Shown in pieces: positions 47,035-57,565 of a DNA stretch of 64,000 bases. Numbering within the stretch: position 1 is the stretch's first letter; the number at the start of each line of letters is the position of its first letter. The translations under genes and the position numbers were made by a program. Source of the stretch: Emergomyces orientalis (taxonomy: Eukaryota; Ascomycota; Eurotiomycetes; Onygenales; Ajellomycetaceae); the NCBI GenBank assembly GCA_002110485.1, contig MOWL01000046.1, forward strand, positions 124,001 through 188,000, given 5' to 3'. Under the pieces are notes generated by a model. The model searched no databases. It was given only the letters and a program-made list of their open reading frames with translations, and was not told where the DNA came from.

Positions 47035-47495
47035 ATGCAACTCTCTCACACATCCTCCTTGCTACCCTCCTACAAATGCCTTTCATAGCAGGCACACCCA
47101 TGCCCTTATCAACTAGAACCAACACCAAAGATACACCGGCTCTCGAGAAATTCACACTCGCTCCAGGCGTCATGGTAAACACCCTCGACCCTAACTATCT
47201 TGCCTTCAAAGAGTCCATAGGACCCGTCGACCTAAATCCGCACGATGCAAAGGTACACTCTAGTAAAATTATTCGCCCTAGAACCCTCCATCGCCGCCGG
47301 AAACATGTAAAGGATATCATAACGGCTCTTGCCCCGAGAGACAAGCCTGTTTGTCCGCCAGAGAAGCCATGGCTTTGTGAGGGGAAAACGTGTTTGAATA
47401 AGTTTTTTCAGGTCTGTTGTAAAGGGGGTGGGGTTTGTGATAGCCCTCAGTATTGCATAAGTACGTTGTTCAATACTATTACCTGTGGTACTTAG
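47035..47495 (+). pseudogene. eight-cysteine secreted protein gene with apparent start-region frameshift
   Basis: Unrecognised small cysteine-rich protein. An open frame running to 47495 encodes, after a hydrophobic stretch (SHILLATLLQMPFIAGTP), a region with many basic residues (RTLHRRRKHVK, like Kex2-type processing sites). A C-terminal domain follows with eight Cys in the pattern C-x7-C-x4-C-x7-CC-x5-C-x5-C-x9-C. The only good ATG (47035, after AAA) is in another frame and gives MQLSH before stopping at 47086-47088. Two bases too many in the CTCTCTCACACA tract (47040-47051) would explain this: without them MQLSH would lead straight into the hydrophobic stretch, making a complete signal peptide. 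The alternative in-frame ATG at 47076 would leave no signal peptide. It may be a real null allele, an assembly error or an unusual start. Confidence 0.5.
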
Positions 47496-47959
47496 TTTGA
47501 GTTGGGACAGTCAGTGTTGGGAGCTGATTTGATCATAATGGTTGGTCCTTTGAAATGATATGAGGTTTATTTCGCGGGCCCATGTTATTACGCTTTGGAA
47601 TAGATAAAAACTATTCAAAAAATGAGAATACCTTATCCAGGTTTCACATATAATATACTCCACTCACTGTCAACTCTTTGATATGAATCTATCACCCCCC
47701 AAACGCTCCCTTATATTTCGCATCACGTGATACCACTCGGGCTGCAGCTTCTGACCTCATCGTCACATAAACTAAACAAATGCCTGAACAAGCTCCGAAC
47801 TTGACAAAACAAAAGGAAAAGCAGGAAAACGGCTCAATGACCCATGTCGAATAAATATTTACCCCTTTTACATGATATGATACACAGAATGCCTCAATAA
47901 CCCGCCACTCAAATAATAAATAAGCGGGAGGAAACGAATATTAAATTGGAACCAAAAAC
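47496..47959. other. spacer between cysteine-rich gene and apc15
   Basis: About 460 bases of AT-rich spacer containing the promoter of the next gene. Nothing else seen. Confidence 0.55.
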
Positions 47960-49227
47960 ATGTTCTCCTCGCTCCCCCTCATAGAACCTCGCGACGTAAG
48001 TCTTTCTCAATATCTATTTATACCACCATTGAAAATAACCCCAGCCCTCCCAAAAATAAAACTAAACACAAAATCACTAACCCTCCAGAATAGTCACACA
48101 CCCTCTGGTACACACCCTCACACCCCCACCGGCCCCGGAACCACAACAACCATCACCACCAGGGCGCTCACGCCCGCCGGCAACACCAACAGCAACAGCA
48201 TGGCGCCCAACGTTCCAACAGCACTACAGTCGCCGCAGCAGCCGTTTCCTCGCCGTCAGCCGACTCCCTAGCAACCCTTCTACTCGAGGAGCACGCGCTG
48301 CAGGTCCGCAAGCAGAACATCGCTGCATTCGGATACGCGTGGATTAAGCCGGCGGGGTGCTCGAAGACGATGTTGGGGGTGCGGGAGGAGGAAGCAGAGA
48401 GGGAAGAAGGAGCTGCGGCGGTGGAGGCGGAAGGGGAAGGGGATTTGGGGATGGGGTTCGCGGGGGATGGTGGGGGTTTAGTAGGTGGTGGGGTTGAAGG
48501 GGAAGGGGAAGGGGAGGGTGAGGAGACGTTTGAGAGGGATTTGGATGATGATATTCCTGATGCGGATGGGGAGGGGGATGTGGAAGGGTTGGTTGAGGAA
48601 GGGGAGGAGGGGTTGGAGGATGAGGAGGATGGGTTGATGGAGAGGGATTTGGATGATGAAGTGCCGGATGGGTTTGGGATTGATGATGATGAGGATGAGG
48701 ATGAGGATTATTTCGATAACCAGCCTGAACTTGACGGTGATATACCCTCTGCACCCATGTCCGCCTTAGGATCGGTGGATGGGGAGGGACAGAGTATGAT
48801 GGAACGCGATCTCGATGCGGATATACCCAGTCTAGCGGAGGATGGTGTTGCCCAGCAGCAGGAGTGGGAGCATACTGACACCGAAGAAGACGTTGACGAA
48901 GATGATGACGAAGATGAGGAGGAGGAGGAAGAAGAAGAAGAAGAAGTATACGTCGGCGCAGATATGGAAGTAGACACCCATGCATCTCCCGCACATCATT
49001 TCCACTCAAGCAGTTCCGCTATTCCGGGCTCCTCCATACCGCATCTTCACCCGCACTCTTCTTCCATGCGTCGCGAGACTGAAGCGGAAAGGTTGTTTTT
49101 GCGGAGATGGGGTGGATGGGGTGAGAGCAGCCCGGTTGGTTTCGAGTCACTGGAGAACACACGCAACCAACGGAGGCCGAGGAGGCGCTCTGCCATGACT
49201 GCGTCGTCGGATAGTCTCGATTTGTAG
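47960..49227 (+). CDS. apc15: anaphase-promoting complex subunit 15-like protein (Mnd2/Apc15)
   Basis: Probable APC/C subunit; Mnd2/Apc15 controls mitotic checkpoint complex turnover and, in yeast, meiotic APC/C. Exons 47960-47995 and 48094-49227 give 389 aa. The N-terminus after splicing, MFSSLPLIEPRDSHTLWYTP, is the fungal Apc15 signature. LLLEEHALQVRKQNIAAFGY and AWIKPAGCSKTM follow, also typical. Most of the rest is very acidic with repeated ERDLDD-IPD-like units (ERDLDDDIPD, ERDLDDEVPD, ERDLDADIPS, plus LDGDIPS) and a long Glu/Asp run near residues 290-330. ERLFLRRWGG and a basic tail close the chain. The repeated motif is discussed under findings. Assignment rests on the N-terminal block; the acidic part would match many proteins by composition. 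Confidence 0.82.
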
Positions 49228-50756
49228 GTTTACCTTGTCACACACGGTATTTTCCATATTCACTACTTCAGGCGCGCTTATGAAGTTTAGCCAGAAAAAG
49301 GGGGGTTCTCCTATTAACACAACAGCGAGGCGTTAACGGGGCGACTAGTTTAGATATCCTTGTTTTGTTACAGTTATAAATGATTGATCCTTCCAGAAGC
49401 ACAAGACCGGGGATAACGAGTTAAAGAAGATGATCCATTACATTGAAACGCCTTCAGTTAAATCTCCGTTACTAGTGATACACACAAAAGGTAGGGAGGG
49501 AGGGGACCTATCATATCTGAAATCATCATCTTCTCATGTTGACACACATACACGCTACGTAGGGAACCATGTAGTTACCATTACCTTAACTGTAGATAAA
49601 GGGAATTAAGTATATGGAAGGTAAATTCAAAGCGCGCTTCCTCTATTTACTGATTACCAGGGGCGCCGCCATCTATGGACACATATAAGAGACCGAAAAA
49701 AAGCACCCGTTTATCAGGCGAACATGCCCATCCCAATTGCAGAAGAGCAAAAGAAAACAGCCTCAAAGAAACATTCCGCCACTAGAACCAACAACAGTAG
49801 TACACAGCTCCCCCAGTTGACACCATCCCAATCTATGAATGAGATATATATCATCTCGGAAATAAAAGAAAAAAGAGCCGGCGCTCATGACTCTATTCAA
49901 TTTGCCCTGTGGGGAAAACGAAAAAAGGACCGGTGTTGTGAACATCAAGTGCCATATGCGTCAACTGATTTTGTATGAATAGCCGAAGTGAAAGTCCAGC
50001 CAAGGGCAAGGAGGGAAGCGTGCAGTAGGAAAATTAAAATAGGGTAATCATTATAGAGAATGAGAAGGAAAATTGGAAAAAGGAGACAGAGCCCGAAAAT
50101 TAAGAAGAAAAAAGGAAGAAACCCGTTCCAAAGTGCATTTGCAGCGCCGCTGGCTCACCCGGTGTTCAGAAAACGAATAGGGGATTTTTGATTATTTTTA
50201 CTGAAACGCAAGGAAAACGCCAAATCCGGTTCTTTCTCTTCTTCTTCTTCTCTTTCCATTTCCTGGTCGTAAGCAAGAAAGGTTGCCAAGATATATTTAA
50301 TAAAAAAAGTAAAAAAAAGAAAACTCCGTATATGCGATGGTGGTGGATGTATGTACATCGAAGGATGACTCGAGGAGGTAGGGACTGTTCACGACGGGGG
50401 TATATACATAGAAGTTGTGTCAGCAAATAACGTGGATTGAATATCGAGGTATCGTGTGACGGTGCCAGGAGGAGTGGGTATGATATCTCGTCAGGTTGAA
50501 GATTGGTTCTGTTATAGCGAAAACGGGGGTGGAGGCGGCCCGGCAGGTGGGGGAGGGTTGATTAGATTTATATCATTTTTTCATTTTTCCCTTGGAAGAA
50601 ACGATTATCCACGCCATGGATTTTCTCTTTCTCCCATATCCTCCAGCTTCCACTTCCATGTTTGTATTTGATGTCAGTCGGGAGCGGCCCAAGCGTAAAT
50701 TTGCGCGATTCTCGGGATTTGTTTTTTGCTAATGTTTTTTTTATTTTTACCAAGAT
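49228..50756. other. 3' spacer between convergent apc15 and bet1
   Basis: About 1.5 kb. It contains purine-rich stretches (50000-50130) and no frame with family similarity. Parts near 50757 are the likely bet1 3' UTR. Confidence 0.55.
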
Positions 50757-51595
50757 TCAAAATAGCCACACGTAGGTGAAGAGCAAGAACACGGCGCAGA
50801 AGAACCCTAGCCAGACTCTCCAGCCAACGCCTGTTTTCTCAGCCATGACAAGCATCCGGTTCATAGTTCCGCGTAATCGTACTCTTGTGCTGTCGAAAGT
50901 ATCATTCATTTTTTCCGCGAGGGCGGAGGACTCGCGGATTTCATCACCGATCGCAATGGTTATCTGTTTTGTTTTTTGAAACATGTTAGGATCCGGAAAT
51001 ACTTTTCTTCAAGAAGAAAGTTAATAATGGAAGAACGGGGTTTTAGACATACATCTTTCAACATCTTCACCTTTGCGGACATGCCCTCAAGCTCCGTGTC
51101 GTTTTGTGCCTCGAGTGAGTCGAGAACTGCATCTGAATATTGACCCCTGTATTGATAGCAAACCGGTCTTCCGTTAGCACCAGCCGTCTCTCTTTTAATA
51201 TATATCTAACTGTCACATCATGGACAAAAAAATAAACACCCCCGTATCTCGATTAGATCGCGCCGCTTAAGAGACCTTCTTAAACATACCTCGAATTAGG
51301 AGTTGCCGCTCGAAAGGACACAGCAGAAACGCCTCTGTCTAGATTCCCATTAGGCGATCCGGAGAAGCCATATCCGCCAACTTTACCGCCCGGCGATCGG
51401 CTTCCCTGCCGATTTCTCTCACTGTTTCCGCCGCCATATGAATCGAAGAGGCTCGACGAAGCTCGAGGATCGCGCTGGTGAACCGAGGAATGGGTGAACC
51501 TAGCGAAGGGGATGTCAGTTCGGTAAAAAAAAAAAAAATGGGGGGCTTAATGAAGCAGGCTTTTGTATGGTGCAAAGAACATACCTCGACGCCAT
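50757..51595 (-). CDS. bet1: ER-Golgi SNARE Bet1
   Basis: Qc-SNARE for ER-to-Golgi vesicle fusion, 173 aa, tail-anchored. Exons are 51595-51585 (11 nt: MAS plus two bases), 51499-51290, 51146-51053 and 50963-50757. The order is a Ser/Gly/Arg-rich N-terminus (RFTHSSVHQRDPRASSSLFD), then the SNARE helix LDSLEAQNDTELEGMSAKVK, ITIAIGDEIRESSALAEKMN and FDSTRVRLRGTMNRMLVMAE, and a C-terminal membrane anchor (VWLGFFCAVFLLFTYVWLF). The position expected for the zero layer fits GDEIRES. The 11-nt first coding exon is supported because exon 2 has no in-frame ATG at its start, while splicing AG to G restores Arg4. Confidence 0.93.
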
Positions 51596-52105
51596 TATTG
51601 TAATATCAGCATGGAACGCAAGGAGCAGACATTATAATCGTGTGCTGGAGAATAGAAACGGAGGCCAAACGGGGCGAATAGATTCCAGTAAATCTGGCTT
51701 CGTTTTGATGTTGCGGATCAAGGTTTGGGGCCCATAGTTGGAGAAGGGAGCTTAGTCATACAATTCTTGCACCGGGAACGGTATAGCGTGGTAAATGGGG
51801 CAAAGATGTTGGAACCTTGAAATCTATGATTGAGGGTTGTGCCTAGGCGTAGGGTTCCTGATTCATTCTATTCTACTGGAAATGGCGTTTATGTGCAATT
51901 GGTGTGTTTTGCTGAACAGATAAATCTGCTATTCCTCTCCGGAACGGCTCTCTGCCACCTAGGTATCATTCATGAGGGTACGCACAGTGTTGTTAGGCGG
52001 GGTTCAGATCTAGATCCTAGATACAAACAAAGGTACAGAGTACTGTCGCATTTAGTTACCATTATTACTGAGGAAATTTTCGGGTTTATTCTTGTGCTTC
52101 TCTAG
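51596..52105. other. divergent promoter region bet1 / small membrane protein
   Basis: About 510 bases. A possible six-base first coding exon of the next gene (ATG AGG at 51972-51977, followed by GTACGC) lies here. Otherwise no coding signal. Confidence 0.4.
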
Positions 52106-52330
52106 TTCGGACTGCAAGTGTTTGCAACGTTTACTCATACTGAAGAAGCAAATCGGCTTAAACATCTAATAGAAAGCGGAGATATTTCCCAGTGTACTGG
52201 AAACCCTCTGCTTACCTGTCTTTTGATTCTCTCCCTTCCCCCTTTTATCTTGGGTTCTCTGATTGTTTACATGGCCATTTCTATTCAAAAGCGCTGGGGA
52301 AAAAACAAGGGCAAGTCCGCTGCCAAGTAG
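52106..52330 (+). CDS. small single-pass membrane protein, terminal exon
   Basis: Unrecognised. The frame encodes about 74 residues: FGLQVFATFTHTEEANRLKH, a polar helix (LIESGDISQCTGNP), one membrane segment (LLTCLLILSLPPFILGSLIV then YMAIS) and a basic tail ending WGKNKGKSAAK. No ATG exists before the membrane segment, and an AG acceptor (TCTCTAG) lies exactly before 52106, so a spliced 5' exon is expected. The best candidate is ATGAGG at 51972-51977 with GTACGC as donor and a TTACT-type branch site; this would give Met-Arg plus the frame above. The basic cytosolic tail fits an ER or Golgi tail-anchored protein, but that is an inference. It lies head-to-head with bet1. Confidence 0.5.
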   Translation, partial: FGLQVFATFTHTEEANRLKHLIESGDISQCTGNPLLTCLLILSLPPFILGSLIVYMAISIQKRWGKNKGKSAAK

Positions 52331-52654
52331 CTTGGATTTTCTTCTTTCTTTAATAAAACACAATGTAGTTTCAGGATACCATCACGCCTGCGAAAAAAAT
52401 ATAACTTCTAATCCACTAGACATCAAAGGGTAAAACTGTAGAGGACGAAGAAACCCCCCCCAGCTAAAAAAAAGGGCGAGGGATGATATGTTTTTTATGT
52501 GCATAAAACGGGCGCAAGAAATCTTTCCTTTTTATTTATTTTTCTTAAAACAAAAGTAAAATCCAATCAGATGATGACCCTTTAGTTCTGTAGTTTCATA
52601 ATTTTTTGTTTTGTTGACATCTTTTATATTATTGCTTTTTCCCCTCTTTGTGCT
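52331..52654. other. 3' spacer between small membrane gene and chz1
   Basis: About 320 bases shared by two convergent 3' ends, A- and T-rich. No gene. Confidence 0.55.
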
Positions 52655-53401
52655 TCAGTCCTTCATCATATCGTGATCGTCATCGTTATTGTTATTGGTA
52701 TCATAATGGGCCTCGAAATCGCCATCGTCCTCGTCATCGTCCTCGTCAATCTGCTCGCCGGCCTGTTGCGCCTTTTTCGCAGCCTCAGCGAAATCAATCG
52801 TTTTGCCACGGGTGCGTCGGCCGTCGCTGATGATGTTGGCGGCGGAGATGGGTTCGAGGTTGTCCTGGGCTGTGTCGTCTTCGTCTTCTTCATTTTTCCG
52901 TAAACAAGATGGGTTAGTGTGTTGAGACAAAAAAATTAATTGGGGACTTGGAGATGGGCAGGGCGAGGGTGGAAAGACAACACGTTGAGGAATCGCGCTG
53001 CTAGTTTGGATTTATAAAAAGGACAAGTGATGTTATCCGGTCCGGAAGGACGGGGCAAAATTGGATCGAAGGAGTAGATAAAAAATCCCTACCATCGACA
53101 GGCTGTAGATGCAAGCAAGCGATTTGTTAGCGAAAATTCTTTCTTCCTCAGCAACGAAGAGAGGTAGGATGCGCAGATCGTATGCGCGCAATGAGAAACA
53201 GATAAGAAAACGTTCGTCCGGCGGGCCCCTCAATTTTTAGGTACGTACCACATCCTCAGCTGCACTTTCGTCAGAAGAACTCTCCTCATCCTCGCCCATG
53301 CTCACGTCGTCAACTGGATGGTTGTCGACAGCTTTGCCTTTGCCCTTATCAAAATCGCTGCTCGCGCTGCCGCCAAAGGTAGTAGCTCCGGTGTCGCCCA
53401 T
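52655..53401 (-). CDS. chz1: H2A.Z-specific histone chaperone Chz1
   Basis: Acidic nuclear chaperone that delivers H2A.Z-H2B to the SWR1 complex, 131 aa. Exons are 53401-53249, a 10-nt micro-exon 53102-53093, and 52887-52655. The third exon uses the acceptor ATGAAG, with a CTAAC branch point about 30 bases upstream. Joined, the product has an acidic N-terminus (SMGEDEESSSDESAAEDVPV), then DEDEDDTAQDNLEPISAANI and the CHZ motif ISDGRRTRGKTIDFAEAAKK, followed by acidic (DEDDDEDDGDF) and Asn/Asp tails. The micro-exon contributes PVD plus one base and keeps the phase; its absence would shift the CHZ motif out of frame. Confidence 0.9.
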
Positions 53402-54466
53402 GATGTGGGTAGGCGGTGGTGGGTAAAAGAAGCGGGGTGGAGAAGTATAAAGAAGTTTAAACAAAGGAGGGAATGAGGAAGATATTTGTTAGGGAAAAGT
53501 CTCCGTTCTTGGAGGATAGGTAGGGACTTGTCGGGAGGTGTGGTGGTGGTGTTTGTTTTGTGAGGAAGAAGGGAAGAGAACTCCTTCAATTGGGGCCAGA
53601 ACACTCCAGCATGGGACGCCTGGGGCCCTAGACAGGCGCAACGCCAACAAACGTCCCGCGATCCCTTCACGCTAGGCCGGGTCGCGACCAAACTAGGCCG
53701 TTTTGGGTGTGGGGTCAGATGACTTGGGAAGCCCTATGTATTTAATTGTTTGATTTGGGGACACACCATCGGTCCCCCTTTTTTCTAGATGACAATATAA
53801 CCACTTAGGTACAGTATACCGGAGGCGAAGATATGGATGATATTCAAGTTCGAGTCTACTTTTATAAGGCATTGCCAGATGAACACCATTTCCCCATTAG
53901 GCTTCTCAGCGGCTGAAGATCAAATTCCAAAAAGAGTCTCAATATCTCCCTCTATGAATCTTTCTGAACCGTGAATGGGCTTCATTCCCTCTTTTCTGAT
54001 TGAACAGCTTACATGAAGAACTTTACGTCCAGTTCCAAATAGCTGCTACATATTCGTATCATATTATTTCATATTTATAATCATATTTCAAGAATACCCA
54101 CCCTCGAAATATTAATTACCTTTCGAATACAAGTTTCATTTCTTCAGATGATAAATTTGATAAATAAACCAGTACAAGGAAATTCTTTCCTGTTTTCTGC
54201 TTCCCCCGAAATAATATCTCCTCCTAATAGCAACACTGAGAGAGACAATGTAGCGCAGAATATATCGGCCTCCTTAATATTCTACGGGCATGAACAAAAC
54301 ACATAGCCCACCCTCCATCCCGGAAGAATATATGAGCCCCTTCCAAACCTGACAGATATCAGAATCCATAAAATTCGCTAAATTCTGCAACAACAATATA
54401 ACCCAAAGATGAGATACTGCCTCTCCCACAGTCAAAAGGAAGAAAACCCAGGCCATTGCTCAAATT
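53402..54466. other. spacer upstream of chz1
   Basis: About 1.06 kb. It includes the chz1 promoter and AT-rich DNA (54050-54190). No coding signal recognised. Confidence 0.5.
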
Positions 54467-55199
54467 TCACGATTTCGTTCCATCTTTAGGCGCTACAGCT
54501 TCATTCTTCGGCTCTGGGTCCGCATGAACATATATCTCCATCATCAGCTCTATATCCTTTTCTAATGAAAAGTGAGAACTGACAGAAACAAAAAAAATTT
54601 AAAAAAAAATTTAAAAAAAACTCTAGGAAATATGGGAAGAAACAAGAAATCACCATACAATACACACCTGAACAGCAGCAGCAGCGTCCTTCAACATCTT
54701 CGGCTCAGCCTCATCCGTCGATGACATCCATTACCACCATCTAAACCTTTTAACCAACTCCCTCTCCCTTTCGCTTCGACCCTCTCGATCATCTTCACCA
54801 TCATAATCCCTGTCTTTTTCTCGGTTGGCACCCTTATCAGCAAAATCACATTCCCCATCCCTCCTAAACGGCCCTTGATCATAGGCGTCTTCGACCAATG
54901 CATCGGCAGCGGTCTCCGGCCCCGGGTTCTGTTTTCCAATTACTACCGTCATCGCCGCCTCTTCGTCTGTTTCTGCTTCTCCTTCTGCTTCTGCGAACCG
55001 CTTATCTTTACCAGGTAGTCTATCCCTACCCTCATTTTTTGTTCTTGTTATTCATCATTAAGGGGAATAGCGCCATTGGGATTTTCCCCTTGATTTCGTC
55101 CATGTCGGATGGTTGGGGGTTCGGCATGGCGGAGACTGAGACGGAGATGATGGCTGTGAAGCCCAGGACGAGGGCGGTGAGGGTGTGCAGAGAGCGCAT
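54467..55199 (-). pseudogene. damaged or unresolved secreted-protein locus
   Basis: I do not recognise the product. The minus strand at 55199-55032 encodes a 55-aa peptide with a good signal sequence (MRSLHTLTALVLGFTAIISV, then SVSA) ending after an A6 run. One base out of frame, a charged frame continues (RLPGKDKRFAEAEGEAETDE, DQGPFRRDGECDFADKG, ERERELVKRFRWW), stops at 54731-54733, and then resumes in the same frame (MSSTDEAEPKMLKDAAAAVQ) to a GT donor at 54667. After an intron (54667-54579) the next exon could add FSLFIRKGY... or, in another phase, SHFSLEKDIELMMEIYVHAD...GTKS. Kex2-type KR sites and the EAEGEAE stretch recall processed peptide precursors, but no repeated mature peptide is seen. 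It may be one gene with a frameshift and a stop, or two small genes. Confidence 0.35.
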
Positions 55200-56250
55200 G
55201 GTTGCGATTTTGGCGCCGTTTCAGGCTTTTCTCTTTCTTTCTTTATGCTTATTTGTCTTGAGATATTCTATACGTATATGTAAATCCTAAAGGGGTAGGA
55301 GTAAGGTGAGTCTTTTACGCGGAGGAGCCCCTGGGAACAGAATGAGAGTTTACTACTACATACATACCACCCATTATTTTCCAACATTACTCATTGTCGC
55401 AGGGTTAAAAGGTTCTCCATTAACCTACCCGACGCAGCTTCAAATACATTCCTCGTTTACCCCTTTACGTAGTATTTCCTAGCTAGGTATGGTCACATCC
55501 ATTTACGTACACTATCGATCTCTAGTGTTAGAGATGCTGCGCCCATTTTTCTGCTTCTGCCTTTTTCTCCGCTTTATCATTATTCATCGGAGGGCGGAGG
55601 GGAGGGAGTATGGGTGGAGTATTGTGATTTTGTATCGGGTGTGGACAGAAAGCGTAGGGTTATTTTTTTCCTTTTTGCAAGGCACCTGGCCTGGAAGGGC
55701 ACAGCATGTTGGGAAGTCTTATCAGTGAGTGTAAAATGGGCTCCCCTTGGGCTACACTAGTATATTTGTGAACGGAATCGATTATAATGATAATGTTAAT
55801 ATAGTCTTCAATGTTATGGAATATGTATGTACATTACATATACCCCAATTGGCCCCCTTGCCCTCCTGTAATCACCCCACTTGCAAAAGGGAGAGGAAGA
55901 GAGCGGTGCTGATGGTGAAGAATTTGGTTTCAACGAAATGAAGATTTGATGAGAAGAAATTTGAAATAAGAACAGCCAGGCATTTTTCAAGTCGCTTTAC
56001 AATGCAAGTTTTAATATTTGAAGTAGGTACCTAGGAAGCAGGGGCATGACATCGGGTGGGTAATATCGCATTGCTCTTTTTGCCCCTGTGTAATAAAATC
56101 CCATGCTACATCGCATATCTGTGTACAAAATAGGTGCAATGTCTAGATGCGTAGGTATTAACATGTATATATGGATGTATTTAATAAACCATATCATAAG
56201 TACTAATATGAAAAGATTGTGTCCAACTCATGAGAAGTAAAACGTCGCAT

Positions 56251-56271
56251 TAGTAGTAGTAGTAGTAGTAG
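56251..56271. repeat. (TAG)7 microsatellite
   Basis: Seven perfect TAG copies in intergenic DNA. Confidence 0.9.
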
Positions 56272-57200
56272 AAAGTAACAAGAAACACAGCCCGTTGCGG
56301 TGGATATTTGTGTGTGACAGCTTTTAATATTGCATATATTAAAATAAAATATAAATCCCTTTCTTCAGCTTGAGAAAGGGCTTCGATTGACCGACAATTG
56401 ATAGAGGCATGATCTATGCTGGAAGTTTTTCCTTTCTCGTCTGGCTGGCTGGCTCAGCAATATTTAAAATGCATAGGAAAGTTAGAGACAAAGAAATGTG
56501 GTAGCGGCTTCAAATCTACCTTAATTGTTATTTTTAATTTTATCCTACTGGCTGATGGTTGGGAACCCTGGGTACAAGCTGGGAATATGATTCAATATGT
56601 TTAAAAAGGTTCAGCCATGGTGACTATCTAGTGTAGTTGATTTGCGGGTTGCCTGGGTGGGGCATGCATCGAGGACCCAGAAAAATATAAACCGTGACAG
56701 GTTCGATTTTCCACAGCCATCAACAGTTGGGAAGAACCAGTTGGGAAGAACAAGGGCAAAAGAAGGAAAAGGTTAGAGGTATTTTTGCTGTAAAAAAAAG
56801 AAAGTAAAAAAACAAAAACAAAAGAGAAAGGAGACGTGATGTCTGGTGGCAGGCTCCTCTTTCTCCTGCATTCCTGGATCATGAAAACCAGCCAGACAGA
56901 GAACAGGCCAAGGATGGTGGCCCCCAGCCGGGAGGGGAACATCAATTGTTCCGAGATGTCACAGAAAGATGTCAAGCCATCAATGACGACTGCTGGACCA
57001 AAGAAAAAATAAAAATAAAAATCGACGGCGGGAGATACAGGATTAACCAGGCGGAAAAGACGGACGAAGCGGCTGTCTCTGGTATCTTGGCTTATGCGCT
57101 CAGCTCAGATTATGGGTATCTCCCCGCTCCCACATTGACCCATTCCCGGGGCATTTGGAGGGGGTATTTGCCACAACCAAACATTATTTGTGAGTTTGAC

Positions 57201-57228
57201 GATGATGGATGATGGATGATGGATGATG
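57201..57228. repeat. GATGGAT-type tandem repeat
   Basis: Seven-base units (GATGATG/GATGGAT register) repeated about four times in the spacer upstream of hsp70. Confidence 0.8.
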
Positions 57229-57565
57229 CCAGAGGTAGTAAGGTATATATAACCTTTGGCGAGTTGAGTTTGTTGGCTGAGGCCCGCGACCCTCCAGGAG
57301 CAGCCCACTATGATTACGTCACATTCGCTTCTGTTGCTCATCATAGATCAACAAACATTTTGCAGCCAATTGCAGACAACAACCCCCATGGACAGAATAT
57401 TCCAGTTGCTGTAGAGAATAAGACCATGTGTAGGGATTCACCGGCTTGCTTCTATGAAGGATAAATCCGACGTGTTGTTGTAATTTAGTGTTGTAATTAA
57501 TTAGGTTGTTGTGGTTGTTGGTGGTGGAATGTGGTGGACAGTCATCGAACCCGCTGAAGTTGCTA

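Larger units (their letters stand above)
55200..57565. other. gene-free spacer upstream of hsp70
   Basis: About 2.4 kb with no recognised coding sequence. It holds a (TAG)7 repeat (56251-56271) and a GATGGAT-type repeat (57201-57228). Several open frames are present (56628-56975 minus, 56946-57212 plus), but they have no splice continuations or family features. Confidence 0.5.

Noticed and set aside
48344..49009. Long minus-strand open frame, Pro/His/Leu-rich
   Set aside because: It is antisense to the acidic, low-complexity part of the Apc15-like gene; its composition is the complement of GAG/GAT codons and it has no domain.
52655..52930. chz1 third exon starting at its own in-frame start
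   Set aside because: That frame would drop the acidic N-terminal exon, whereas the micro-exon model joins all parts in phase with good splice signals.
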